From Zoroaster sp. YZ-2022 (Eukaryota > Echinodermata > Asteroidea > Forcipulatida > Zoroasteridae), in NCBI GenBank assembly GCA_029582265.1, contig CM055816.1, positions 89,247,204 to 89,311,203 on the forward strand: a stretch of DNA of 64,000 nt. Reading direction: 5' to 3'. The position numbers were made by a program, and so were the translations under genes. The notes below the pieces were generated by a model that worked only from the letters and a program-made list of their open reading frames with translations, made no database searches and had not been told where the DNA came from. This document shows, in pieces, positions 11,727-24,058 of this stretch; the stretch's first letter is position 1; each line of letters starts with the position of its first letter.

Positions 11727-13767
11727 AATTATTGACATTGAGACATTCCAACAGGGAAGGTACATGTACATGTATGTACACAAAGTATAAACCATTATTT
11801 GGTCATTTTTCTGTAAATGGACAAGTACATGTAACTTGTAGATCTTAAAGCCCCTAGATACACTATTGGTACACTCAAACAAAATAAATTATTACAGTTG
11901 TACACAAAATTATTTATGCCTAGTGTCAAGTTGATGATGTATCAACCATCCCATGAAATCTGTTTGTCTGAGCTACTACTGCAATAATGTCAAATGCTTC
12001 CGCAACCTTTGACCTCTGATCACAGGACCACTAAATGTAACCTTATTCAGTAGGATAAATTACAAATTTATTCAAACTAAAACCAGACAATCATCTAACA
12101 ACTATTTCCCAATATTATGAGTATATCCATTATTTGTACTCATACTTGAGGCACCTGTTATATACTGACAGGTGTTGCTCTAAAAAGACCGAGCATGTCT
12201 CTAGGGTGGTCCAACCACAATGGACCTTCCCTGTGTGTCCTGCAATACAGTGTAGCTGGTTTTAAAAAGTAAGTTTGGGAGTTAGGTTCATCACATGTAC
12301 ATGATGTACACGTAGTTGCTTAGTAAATTATGTGGGTGGGATTGGCTTGTACATGTATGACCCCCCTTTATTCAAATAATATCTGTAATGTAATGTCAAT
12401 GATGAAAAACAGACTGCATGGTGGATCTACTGGTATGCATTTTTCTTTTTGGTCATCCCCCCACCCCCCCCCCCCCATCTTGGTCTTGATTTAGCTGATA
12501 AGCTCAACAATAAGCACCTCGAGAGGGGGTTGGATATGACACTTCACTGTGCTCCTCTTCACCCAGGAGTATAAATGGGTACCTGTTAGGGTAGAGGTTG
12601 ATATTGTTGTTGAAAAAGCTTCCGATGCGCTACGGTAGCTCGGGGCTGTACACTCCCCAGGGAGCTGAGAAAGTTTAAGGATTGATATTGGCCAAATGAC
12701 CAGGGGTGATAATGTAAAAACATCTTGTCGTTAACATTTATAACCAAATTTAAGCAGACAATTTTACAGCTTGATTTTCATTCATTTTACCAAAAGTTAC
12801 CTTTAAGTTATGCAAGAAACTGACTGCAAATGAGGCTATGAGAGTAATATGCACATAATAAAATACAATGAAAGATCAGCCTTTCTGTACTGCATGTACA
12901 TCAGAACAAGAATACTGAAGACTATTGGCTTCCGTCACTGTCTAATGAGGGCGCTATATTCTCTAACAACAGCTGCCACATGGACGTTGCTTTAGGCGAG
13001 TTAGCATACATGTATCACTGGCCTGTTGCGCTATTGGCTTTTCGTTTAACAATTCCAGAGAAGTTAGTATCTTGCTTGATCTTATCTTTTAAGATACTAA
13101 ATCATTATTTTGACAAATGAAAGAAGTTTGGACAGTTTACAATAAAATAGTACATCTTTTGTTTAAAATGTTTCATGCATTTAAAAACAGGATGTTCTTA
13201 TTTGTGCAATAAAACACTTGCAACTTGCTCCACTTTTTAAAATCACTACTTTTCTAGTATAAATCTTCCACATGATTAAAAACCCTCCTACAATCAGTGC
13301 AATTTGTGAAACAACCCATTCAGGCCACTCCATGCCATTAGCTGTTGCCAGTGGCCTCCTATGGTTACCCTTCTGTGCACTGTCACACCACTGAGATTAC
13401 AGGGTAAGGTGGTCTCCCATTGATACATTGTAGGCCATACTAATATGTTCAAACATTTACAGTGGCCTTGGGTGGCACACAGTTGATTTTGTAAGATTAC
13501 TTGGAAAGGACAGCAGGCTTGTACATGTATGTACTGATGAAGGTTGCTAAAGAACAGAATTTAGTGGATCGAGTGGCCTCCATGTGTAGGAGGGATAATG
13601 GGTTGCAGACTGTTGAGCTAGTCTGAAAGCCATATTACAGGCCCTATCTAATCATATGAATCAATCTATGTCACCAGTCTATTTTGGCTAGTGTACAAAT
13701 GAAAGGGACTTTATAATACATGGTGGGTAGTTTTGTAAAAAGGGTCAAACTGTTGGCATTTAATATG
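11727..13767. other. Intergenic DNA
   Basis: Apart from the S2 SINE fragment and a poly(C) run near 12460, I see no supported feature. Confidence 0.4.
12537..12722 (+). mobile_element. SINE-related element, subfamily S2, partial
   Basis: Shares the S1 body ('tcttcacccaggagtataaa', 'tgggtacctgttaggg') but then has 'aaaaagcttccgatgcgcta' before 'ctccccagggagctgag'. The same variant occurs at 13768. The tRNA-like head is lost. Confidence 0.65.
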
Positions 13768-14058
13768 GGGTGTCATGGCCAAACAGTTTTGTGCATCATA
13801 TGTGTGTTATGATGGCTGAATCATTAGAATGCGAGTTCTGTGTCCTTGAGCAAGACACTTAACTGTATATTGCTTCTCTTCAGCCAGGAGTATAAATGGA
13901 TACCTGTGAGGGTAGAGGTTGATACTGTGTTGTGAAAAAGCTTCCGATGCACTATGGTAGCTCAGGCTGTAGACTCCCCAGGGAGCTGACAAAGATTATA
14001 GGAATGATATTGCCCCAATGGCCAGTGGTTATACATGTACTGTACATGTCAAGTGCAT
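13768..14058 (+). mobile_element. SINE subfamily S2
   Basis: Has a tRNA-like head ('ggggtgtcatggccaaacag', degenerate), 'ccttgagcaagacactta', and the S2-specific 'aaaaagcttccgatgcacta'. Shadow frames on both strands are not genes. Confidence 0.7.
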
Positions 14059-15713
14059 TGAGATATGTGATATACATGTATACTGTATTTATAAGAATAA
14101 ATATTTCAGTTTTAGTGCAAATATCTAAACCATTCTGTGTAAAGGAAAAGCACCATGTGTATTTCAGGAGATATTCAAAAGAAGCCAAATTTTCCTCCTA
14201 GCTATAGTCTTAGGTCTCATACAACCCAATTGCAAGACCTACATGTACAGTGTACGTGATACACCAACTGTGCAGCCAATTTTAGGAGCTTAGAAATTAA
14301 ATTAATACATATGTACTGGAGACACTACCAGATGTGTGATTTTGACAGACGACAAAGAGGAACTTAGCCTCCCATGTCCATCCATCATGAATGCATCAAG
14401 CCAATAATAGATTAGATATATCGTCACCACACTCATGAAATGACTCACTTACATGTTCCTTTGGCTTAGCATTTCTCAGAAAACTTACATAAACTATGGT
14501 ATATTAGGGCCATTCTCTGATGGAAAGGGAGCCTGAACCATTAAAATTTTAAATTATATATATACTAATGTAATTAAGTTGCCCATGTGACCAAATATAT
14601 GAATTTAAGTTTTCTGAAAAAATCTTGCAAAAGTCTTGCAAAAGTGAAAAAACATCAATTTTGATAAGAATCATTTTTTCCACAATTTTTACCCCAAAAT
14701 TTGCTTTTCTTGTTTTTGCACGGAATGCTTTCCAACTATGTAATTTTTTTTAAGTGGAGGTAAAAATATTACCATTGGGAGTATTTTTAATTAGTTTTAA
14801 GTCAAAATAAAGAAAAATAAAGAAAAATAATAATTTTGGAGGGGTTTTAGCTAATTGGGAATTTGTGGTGAAACACATGTCACACACGCGACAAAAACAC
14901 ACCAAAGTTTCAATTTAAAAAAAAATTATGTGAAATATAAAGTCATACTTTGTTTTATAAATACATACTAAAATCCATAAAATATTATCCTGAAAAAAAA
15001 AGAAAAAACTGCTTCAACATTTAAAAAAAGACAGAAAAATCTGAAGGTCACACACGTGACATTTCTGTCATGTGTGTGACTGTCACGTGTGTGACCAATA
15101 ACATTTTGCTAATCCCAGCTCACGCACATCATGCTTTCAATGCATGATTTCCAATAGACAGGAGATGACCTAGAAATGTATAACATTGTAACAAGTCAGT
15201 GTTCTTGACTGTGTGTATATGTATGGTTCTTGTAGTCAGGTGGCTTAGTGAAATTACCGTTACATGGCGGATAAAAGCACCATTTTTGGCACAAAGCTTC
15301 CTTAGGGCCTACTAATTAATATTAGCCTAGGAGCCCTCCGGAATTTTTAAACGATCGCCACTAGAGGGCGTTTTTGAGTTTTTTTTGCCCATTTTTGGTC
15401 AAAATCGTATTTTCCCCATAATTTCCGATTTTGTTCGTACAAAAGCTATAAAACTTGGCAAACGTTATTATTTTGACTTAATCTATAATATGACATCATA
15501 ATAGTCATGCTGGGGTCTCCCTGTGGGGCGCTATAATCCGTTAATTTATCCCATTTTTAGGAAAAAATTGTTAGCGTTTTTTTCACTTAAAAAACAATAT
15601 GGCCGCCGCCTTTGAAGACCCAAGGTGCAATAATGATACCTGGTTGACAATTCTATATTATTTTAATTTTGGGCCTTAAAAGTAAAAAAAAACATGTTAA
15701 ACAACAAATTTAA

Positions 15714-15879
15714 AAGTAAGACTAATTGCGGTGACACCATGTGGAATCTCAATTGAGTAGTAATTAGTTCTGAAAAGAACTGGGGGTACAACTCAGTCGA
15801 GTTGTACCCCCAGTTCTTTTCAGAACTAATTACTACTCAATTGAGATTCCACATGGTGTCACCGCAATTAGTCTTACTT
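15714..15879. mobile_element. 166-bp near-perfect palindrome, family P copy 1
   Basis: Two arms of about 80 bp ('aagtaagactaattgcggtg' outward to 'gggggtacaactc') meet with almost no spacer. The right flank continues 'tcatcctcaccatgcaaagc'; the same flank word, inverted, precedes the related copies at 31999 and 61024. Confidence 0.85.
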
Positions 15880-15989
15880 ATCATCCTCACCATGCAAAGC
15901 TACAAGTTTTAACAAATTTAAAGATGGCCGACATTTATGACAAAACATCACTTTTTTGACTATCATTGTATGTATGTGGTGGCCACCTA

Positions 15990-16201
15990 AACTCTGCCAA
16001 GTGCACATGTACATGTATGCCTACACCAGCAATATTGAAGTTGATGCAATCGACAAATCTGGTGGATACTGGAAATGGCCATCTAATAGGGATCTTTTGT
16101 TTTACACACAAGAGAAGGTTTTGAGAAAAATCCCACCACCTGACGTGGCAGGGAGCCATGGCCAATTTAAGTTTGCAGATGTCAAGGCTTACTCAAATTA
16201 A
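15990..16201 (+). pseudogene. C-terminal coding remnant or last exon of a transposon protein
   Basis: A plus-strand frame ends with TAA at 16199-16201. Its last 55 or so residues look protein-like: EVDAIDKSGGYWKWPSNRD, then LLFYTQEKVLRKIPPPDVAG and SHGQFKF. The pattern of W-P, D-x-x-x-Y, I-L/V..K-I-x-P-P and a small-residue turn before Q-F/Y resembles C-terminal ends of uncharacterised transposon proteins in other invertebrates. Upstream (15956-15990) the frame is low-grade and no clear splice acceptor stands out. It lies inside the 5.9-kb element, so it may be the end of that element's transposase. Function is not assigned. Confidence 0.4.
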
Positions 16202-17029
16202 GATGCAATGCCTTTGACTTCATGTGTAAACATCCAACTTTGTTAACCTGAATCTTTAAATTGTTGAATACATTTTTCAGTATTCTTCTTGGCCTACATT
16301 GTATGTGTGCAGAGTTACATGTATACTAATCGTTTTACCAGTTCAAACATTCGAAAAAAATATATATACACCTGTATACATGCACGTGTAGAAATTACTC
16401 TGATGCTATTTTAATAGAAAAGTTACGGCGCTTTGCAGTGTCAAATGCCTCATTTTGGTCAAAAGTAATTTTTGTTTGTTTCCATCCATAAAGCCCTTGA
16501 CACTTAAATATAATTACTGCAATAAAAAACGTAGGTTGATGTTTGGTTTCTTGTTATCAGAACATTATACGCAACCATAATGATCTTAATACTGATGCAC
16601 ATATGCAAGACAATATTGATTGGGCGGTCCCATAATACGGATCGCCTTACTTAAAGCACCAAGTAGTGTGGTTTAATTGCGTTAGTCCATTTACTGGCAC
16701 ATCATGCCGTTGCAGCTGACATGAAAAACTTGATCAGCGAGTTTCAAATAATCGAATACTAAATTATTCGAAAATGAACAGTCCTGAGGCATTCTAATTC
16801 TTAATGACTATGCAAAAAACATGTATTTGCATGTGTGTTCTTTAAAAATGTAATTTCAAATAAATGAATCAATTTGGTAATAATTAATGATTGTTGAAAC
16901 TTCAAGTCTCGAATTAAATATAAATGTAATAATAAAAACAAACAAAAGACTGACAGAACTTAACTTACATACATGTAAGTGCCAATAATTTTGTTTTGAT
17001 AAGAATGTCGATATTGTTAATTCAGTTGA

Positions 17030-19533
17030 GATCTAAGTGACCACTTGCCTGTTTTCTTGGTGGTAGATAATATTAAGGAAAAGTTTCGGACCGACTCCAA
17101 TCTTAAACGTGACTATTCTGATGAAAATATTGAACAATTTATTGATGATCTCAATAAGACAGATTGGAGTTTTATAACAAGTTATGATGTTAATGTAGCA
17201 TATGATATATTGATTGATCATATTGTGAATTTGTATAATCATCACTTTCCTCAATATGAAGTCAATCTCCATTTTAATAAATATAAATCTCCTTGGTTAA
17301 CAAATGGTATTTATAACTCTATCAGAAGAAAAAATTATCTTTACAAAAATATCTGAAAACACGTTCCATGCAGGATAAATCATGTTATACAAAATTTAGA
17401 AATAAACTCAATACTTTGATTAAAATTGCCAAGAAAAATTATTTAAGTTATAAATTTAACAAAGAAATGCAATATAAAAGGTACTTGGAAACTTATTAAC
17501 TCATTGCTAAATAAATCTCAACCTAAACATAACCCATCTTGTTTTGTTCATGATAATAAGGAAGTTCGTGGTGATAGGAATATTGCTGATACATTCAATG
17601 ATTATTTTGTAAACATTGGTAACAACATTGCTAGTCAGCTTCCTACTCCTGACATGTCATTTGAGTCCTTCTTGAATGATAGATGTCCGAATTCTTTTTT
17701 TATCACCCCTATTATACAAGAAATAGTAGAAATTATTAACAAAATCCCATGTGGCAAGGCCCCAGGATGGGACGGTATTAGTTCTATTGTACTAAAAAAA
17801 GCTAAATATTCTTTTGCCAAGCCACTTGCTCTCATTTTTAACAAATCTATTACCTCGGGAATATTCCCTGATGGATTAAAGGTAGGCAAGGTCGTTCCTA
17901 TCCACAAAAAAGGAAGTAAAAATGAGATTGGAAATTATAGACCTATTACGATATTGTCAGTATTCAGTAAAATGTTTGAGAAATTGGTTTTTAATCGTTT
18001 GATTTCATTTATAGATAATAATGGTATATTGTCTGATTCGCAATTTGGTTTTAGAAAAAACAGGTCCACTGAGATGGCCATAGTACATGTTGTAAATAAA
18101 ATACTTGGTGCAATAGAGAACAAGAAATCATCCATTGGAATTTTCTTGGACTTATCAAAAGCCTTTGACACGGTTAACCATGACATCCTCATTCGGAAAC
18201 TAGACCAGTATGGCATACGTGGAATAGCTTTGGATTGGTTTAAAAATTATCTTTGTAATAGAAAGCAATTTGTCTGTTATAATTCTGCTATATCCATGTA
18301 TCAATATATTTCATGGTGTACCTCAAGGTTCTATGTTGGGCCCTTTATTATTTCTTATTTATATAAATGATATTTGTAATACCTCAAAAATTATTTCATT
18401 TTGTTTATTTGCAGACGATACAAGTTTATTGTATGATCATAATGACATTAATACTGGTATTCAAATTCTAAACACTGAACTTGTTAAAATTACCACTTGG
18501 CTGTCATCTAATAAATTATCTGTTAATCTCATGAAAACAAATTATATTATTTTCAGTGCCGGTAATCGTGAAGTTTCTCAAGCTGTGCTGCTATTAAATG
18601 GTATTAATCTTCAACAAGTTTCAAATACCAACTTTTTGGGTATGAACATTGATAGTCATTTAAGTTGGTCTAACCACATTAATACTTTAGCTACTAAGAT
18701 TTCAAAAAATATTGGTATTATGAATCGATTGAAGCCGTTTCTTTCTAGTAATGTTTTATTAACACTGTATAATTCGTTTATACTCCCTTACTTAAATTAT
18801 TCACTGATTGTCTGGGGTGGCTCGATTACACAACATAACAAATTATTTCTCTTACAAAAGAGAGGTGTACGTATTATTTCCAAAGCAGGTTATCTGGATC
18901 ACACAACGCCTTTATTTACTAATTTAAATTTGCTCAAATTAACATATATTTATTACCTTAATCTTGGCAAATTTATGTACAAACAAATGAACAATGTATT
19001 ACCCCCTTGCTTGCAACAATCGTTTATTTTAACTTCAGATGTTCCCTGTCACGTAACCAGAAGCTCATCCAGGAAACATTTGTATCAACATTTTAATCGT
19101 ACCTCTTTATTTAAAAATAGTCCCCAACAATGTGGAATTAAATTCTGGAACAGTCTGGCTGATGATGTCAAACAGTCTCGCTCTCTTAAAACGTTTACAA
19201 AAAACTTAAATTTAAGTTGCTCAATGATGCTATTTAATTGACTTATTATTTGGTCTGATCTCCTGCCAATGTTATTGTTGAATGTAGTCTTCTGTATTTG
19301 TCCAGTAACTTTGTCATTTTGTAATTAAGGGGAGGGGTGGGGGTAGGGAAAGGAATAAAAGCCCCGGCTTCTTCTTTTCCTCAATGTTGACAAGCTTTTC
19401 TCTCATAATTAGTCTTTTCATGTTACTAATTTTGTCTTTGCATATTGTAGGACCTCTTGATATTGTGTAATTATTTGTAACAACATTCTTGTTGTCAACA
19501 TTGGAATATGTGTTAATAAATGAATGAATGAAT
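17030..19533 (+). mobile_element. 5'-truncated Jockey-like non-LTR retrotransposon
   Basis: Starts within the end of the endonuclease domain (LSDHLPVFLVVDN, the S-D-H-x-P motif) and runs through the linker, the reverse transcriptase and the C-terminal region to a 3' end with tandem 'aatg' (aaatgaatgaatgaat) at about 19515-19533. Upstream of 17030 the frame is stopped, so truncation is close by. It has inserted in the 5.9-kb transposon. Confidence 0.85.
17036..19241 (+). pseudogene. Broken ORF2 reverse transcriptase of the LINE
   Basis: The reverse transcriptase of a target-primed retrotransposon, which would copy element RNA at nicked nuclear DNA. Visible in order: end of endonuclease (17036-17075), linker with SPWLTNGIYNSIRRKNYLY, GKAPGWDGISS, GNYRPITILSVFSKMFEKL, QFGFRKNRSTEMAI, FLDLSKAFDTVNHDIL, GVPQGSMLGPLLF, the intact catalytic FADD (codons 18408-18419), then FLGMNIDSHLSWSNHI and the thumb and C-terminal region to TGA-free end at 19241. 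At least three frameshifts break it: near 17355, near 17480 and near 18295. Each is a one-base slip, after which the expected protein resumes in another frame. The copy cannot make a full protein. Clade (Jockey/CR1 group) is inferred from motifs. Confidence 0.9.
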
Positions 19534-20395
19534 CTAAGTTTTGAATGTTTCGTCTCGGGTAACATTGTCAAGATGGTTAAAACCCTAAAGGATAAGTTTT
19601 AGAAAATACACTGGGCCCCTATACACAATGGGCATCTATCAAAATTGAAAAGTATTGTTTTTGAGCACCCTGACCCCTTTGTAAGTGAGCATCCAGACTG
19701 AAAATTTTAATCTACATGTTTGTTTAGTCACAAGTATTCAAAAATGTATTTATAACTCATTAATCTTTTATTTATTGTGCATTATACATATGTACATGTA
19801 AGTTACAGTTGTATAAAATGAACTTATTCTTGTTTAATAACAGAATTGTTATTAAATACTTGCTTGAACTGTGAATATTTGCTTCTTAGTGCATTGCTAT
19901 TTTTCTTGAAATTATGGTTGTCCAGTATTTATGACTAAATTCCTGCTGAGAAGTGAATGAGCCAAATGTCACACACGTGACCTGGTTTTTGGTCACACAC
20001 ACGTGACGCCACTATTTCTGTTGTTACGGGAAAACAACAACGAATCAACTCAGATGACACTAGCCATAAGTTAAGGCTATGTCTATTCTCCCTGTCTATT
20101 AAAATAAAAAATATTAAAGTTCAGCCAAATCACAGAGTTTAAAAAAATAAATTGGCGAGTCAAATATTTGCAATCGTCTGATGTCACACACGTGACAGAC
20201 AACTTTTTCCCGAGAAAAATGAAACTTTCAAATATATTTGAAATAAGTATTTTACTATTATACAAGGTGTCCCCTGTAGTTGTCTATTATAATATATTAA
20301 TACAAAAGTATTCAAAAACTAAACAAAGATTGAGACTAATATGTTAAAAAAATGCTTCCAAATGTCACACACGTGACGGGAGAATGGCCCATTAA

Positions 20396-20999
20396 CCCTC
20401 TCAGTACCGAATTGTTTTGACATAAACAACCGCTGGTGACCGCATTGTTTGACCACTCAAGCGTGAAGCACACATTCTTACACAACAGAAAGCTTGTGTT
20501 CAAAGGCCAATTTTACAAACTCTATTATCACCTTGAAGATATCGTTTTACAGCAAAATAAATAATAAAAATATCTTACTTATTGAATTCCCTTTCATAAA
20601 ATCCAAAAAACATTAAGATCGGTCAATAAATGTCCAAGTTCTAGAACTTTGTTTCCTCAGTGTGATCTGTAAACTCAATCACTTTTTTGTACACAAACAC
20701 ATGGCGCTCCGTAGGTATTTGGCATTTCGGATCTTTCCACTCCAGTTTGAAGGGATTGCATAATAGCAACCTTATTTTATTTCACCATCAATGGAAAGAT
20801 CTGATCTTACTCTTTCCAACCATTGTAAGCTTGGGTATGGAGGGTGAACATGGACAAAACTACAGCTTTATAACAAATGGCCTTTGTGCTCAGGCTTGAG
20901 TGCTTTTTTGTGTGAAAGCTTGGTCGACTCAAGTCGCCTTTGGTAAGGAAGAGGGGGTATGAGTGCAGTCGACTAAAGTCGCCTATGGTAAGGAAAGGG
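20396..20999. mobile_element. TTAA-flanked element, 604 bp
   Basis: TTAA at 20392-20395 and 21000-21003. Ends CCCTCTCAGTACC and, inverted, CCCTTTCCTTACC. 'gtcgactcaagtcgcc' and 'gtcgactaaagtcgcc' form a subterminal direct repeat of about 65-bp period near the right end. piggyBac-type by target site. No transposase frame. Confidence 0.7.
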
Positions 21000-21570
21000 T
21001 TAATGGTTGAATAAACTTATCTAGGTCATATATTTACAAAAAGAATAAAATCATAGTGAAATACTTACTGCAAAGTTAGTGCCTCAATTTCCAGTCAATC
21101 ATACAATTTCACTATGATTTGTATTTTTATAATAAGCATGACCTAGATAAGTTGATGCAATCATTTCATGACCTAGATAAGTTGATGCAATCATTTTATG
21201 AGTGCAGCGAATTACATACATATGGACGATATGAATACGTTGCAATTGATTTTTGAAAGAAACACAGATCCCCAAAATGGACATATTACTCATAGAAAAG
21301 GCAAACAAAGTCTACTTGTCAGTAGTGGAAAATTATTGAGAATATGAAACATAAATATCATGGTTATGGAAAGACATCTATTTTGACAAAATGTTAACAG
21401 CATTTTTACACATAAATTTCAAAATTTCAAGGTTATTATTTTTGCAAAAATTATAACAACCTTCCATTTTAATGGTCTTTCAAGAATACTGATTAAAAGT
21501 TTTGAGAGCCTCTCAAAATGATACCATTTGATTTAAAAAGAAAAAATGGAAACAATTATTTAAATGGGTA

Positions 21571-22018
21571 GAATGTCGTATCCAACCGCCACTTTTTCTC
21601 ATTCAATATAACCAATAATGTAATCTCACCTACAGTAAGGTGGATAACATATGGATGATGATGGACTAATACTTCAAATTATTCCAGGATATTTATTTCA
21701 TGAAAAATCAGGCATTTTTGGTATACGATGACTTCCTCAGTCATGTCAGTCTGATCTTGTCAACTCCCTGTTAGTGACCAACACGGTCATTGTACATGCA
21801 CAGTGGCAACTATAATAGGATTCTTCTATTTTTCTGAAGGGGAGTATTTTTTTTAAGAAGGAAAATAAAGTCCGAAAACCACCATAAAAGTGGATTTTAA
21901 AGATAGTTTTCACTTTCTGTACCCCCAAGAATCGATGGAATCATTTTTAACTGGTTAGTGGTTCCAAAAACATATTTTTAAAAACCTAGTTATAAAGTGG
22001 TGGTTGGATATGACATTC
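21571..22018 (-). mobile_element. hAT-like MITE family H (GAATGTCGTATCC ends), copy 1
   Basis: GAATGTCGTATCCAACCGCC on the left and GGTTGGATATGACATTC on the right. The inside has 'tcatgaaaaatcaggcattt' and 'gacttcctcagtcatgtcag'. Same family at 33466, 35412, 36430 and 54707; two of those show perfect 8-bp target duplications. Confidence 0.85.
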
Positions 22019-22862
22019 AAAAACAATTTTACAACATCTGGAATAAGATGAAGCATGATTTAACTATTTTTATTCTTGGGTACATTTTCTGTGCCCCCAT
22101 AAACATTTACAGTTTGGGGCAAGTCATTGAATAGCTATATGTACATCAATTTTTTGATGACCACAACTATGTGTCCGTCTCAAAAACCGGCACTCAAGAT
22201 GTCCATGCACATCAGGGGGGAGGAAGGGGTCTCACGTGATCCGAGGTTTGACGCACATTGTAGGCCAAAAAAATTGCAAAACGGTTTAATATTTAAATTT
22301 TCATACCTTTTATCATAATTTAATTAACCATTAATAATCACAATGAAAAACACAACTCTCATATTTTTCAAAATATTTTGTAAAACTGAAAATTTTAATG
22401 TATTTTTTTTACAGAAACTCATAATGAAATGACACCCTTGAATTGCAACAAAAACAGTGTCAACGAACAGAAGATTCTGTAAAATTTTACCGTTGACCCT
22501 CTGACTTTTTTCCCTTAATCTGAATAAATTTATGATGTTGATTTTACCTTTCAAGAGAGTTTTACTGAAATCTGTCCATTGATATCTTGAGATTTCTAAT
22601 GTAAATGATTCAGAAAATGTTGTCGCCAAGCCGTTATAATACACGTATGTGCAAGTATACGCTTGCGGCATGCGAGAGAATGTTATTGATGCACACTAGC
22701 TATTTGAACAGTGCATACATGCTTATAAAATACACAATGTACCCATTGTCTTAATACGCGTATTTATAAACCACTATGTTCACCATGCCGTCGGCGTATG
22801 CGAATGAGACATGTAGCTACGTTGGTGGCGCACTTTTGCCCCAACCCTTCCTCCCCCCTTCC
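22019..22862. other. Intergenic DNA, no gene seen
   Basis: Open frames such as 22324-22671 on the minus strand lack recognisable domains. Confidence 0.4.
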
Positions 22863-23703
22863 CCACATGTACTAAAAAAGGAGCGATTTTTCAATTTTTG
22901 ATCTGCTTATTATTACAATCTAAAATTTTATGATTAGGTAAGCTTGCCCAAGCAGACACTTCATCACCGTTTTCACGAAGAGCCACATATCTCAAATGGC
23001 GTGATTGAGATTTACATTTTAAACTGTGCTTAGCTTAAAACTGCAAATCTGCAATACTAAAGCCACAGTTTGCAGTTTAAAACCCCTTACACGATCCTGT
23101 AAAAGTTTAACCTCTCCATTGACTAACTAATTTCTTTTAAAATAATGGCTAATTGCCATAGTAATTAGTCAAAGATATGTGTCTCTTCGTGAAACGTAAA
23201 AAGTGAGATGACCTACTTATACGCCCATCTGAATACGTGTTTTTACATAGGAAAGGGACGCACATGTCACGTGATCACGCGCACACTGACATATGTGGCT
23301 CTTCGTGAAAACGCAAAAATGATTTGACCTACATTTACGCCCTTCTGTTGCAATGTATTACATGCATCTTTGGGGATGGGTGGCTCTTCGTGAAAACGCA
23401 AAATGCAATTATTGAGATATACGCCCATACCTGTATTAATCAATAATTTGTCATTTTAACATTAGTGGCTCTTCGTGAAAACGGTGACGACTTTTGGCAT
23501 ATATAGTCTGCTGTTGTGAGATTGGTAATTTTGGTGAAATGTGTCAAAAATTTCATGAAAGTGAGCTATCAAAGAAAAATGGATGATTATGCCAAAAGTG
23601 TCTGCTTGGAAAAGGTTACCAAATCACTAAGTTTTAGGTTGTAATAATTAGCAGATCAAAAGTTGAAAAAATGAAAAATTGCTCCTTTTTTGTACATGTG
23701 TGG
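22863..23703. mobile_element. Foldback element containing repeated GGCTCTTCGTGAAAAC
   Basis: The outer arms pair ('acatgtac.aaaaaaggagc', 'tgatctgc.tattattacaa', 'caagcagacact' with complements ending at 23703). Inside are GTTTTCACGAAGAGCC at 22969 and, in the opposite orientation, GGCTCTTCGTGAAAAC at 23297, 23382 and 23467, plus a weaker one near 23180. The last three are 85 bp apart. No coding frame. Confidence 0.7.
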
Positions 23704-23756
23704 TTAGGGCCAAGGATACGGAGTCCAGTGTATTGGCCCTAGAATGGTGCTACTGA

Positions 23757-24050
23757 CAGCGGCGTAGCCAGGACTTTTTCAGTGGGGGGGGGGGGCACAG
23801 GGGGCATTGCTTTTCAGTGGGGGCCCAGGGGTATGGGTTTTTCTGTTTTCTTTTTCTTTTCTGGTTTTTGGGGCACTATGAAGTATGAGGATTTTTCGTG
23901 TGGGGGCACCTGGGGGGGAGCACTGGAAATTTGTGGGGAGGGCACGTGCCCCAGCCCCTCCCTCCCCTCCCTCCCTCCTCCCTCCTCCCTTCTCCTCCCT
24001 CCCTCCCTCCCCTCCTCCTCCTCCTCCCCTCCCCTGTGGCTACGCCGCTG
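23757..24050 (+). mobile_element. hAT-like MITE (CAGCGGCGTAGCC family)
   Basis: CAGCGGCGTAGCCAGGAC on the left, TGGCTACGCCGCTG on the right. Flanked by gctactga (23749-23756) and gctattga (24051-24058), a 7/8 match that fits an 8-bp hAT target duplication. The inside is dominated by poly(G), poly(T) and ccctcc runs. Confidence 0.85.
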
Positions 24051-24058
24051 GCTATTGA

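Larger units (their letters stand above)
14507..20390. mobile_element. 5.9-kb DNA transposon with GTCACACACGTGAC sites near both ends
   Basis: Ends GGGCCATTCTC / GAGAATGGCCC are inverted and flanked by a perfect ATTA on both sides (14503-14506, 20391-20394). Near the left end, GTCACACACGTGAC-type sites lie at 14879, 15047, 15067 and 15082; near the right end at 19968, 19992, 20183 and 20364. Two of the left sites are in reverse orientation. Such sites could be transposase-binding sites. The interior holds a short coding remnant at 15990-16201, a palindromic insertion at 15714 and a LINE at 17030. A 4-bp duplication and GGGYCATTC-type ends would suit a Sola-type element, but I did not confirm this. 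Confidence 0.7.

Noticed and set aside
17635..18216. Minus-strand frames of 90 and 93 codons
   Set aside because: Antisense shadows of the LINE reverse transcriptase on the plus strand.
22324..22671. 115-codon minus-strand frame
   Set aside because: No domain, no context, AT-rich composition.
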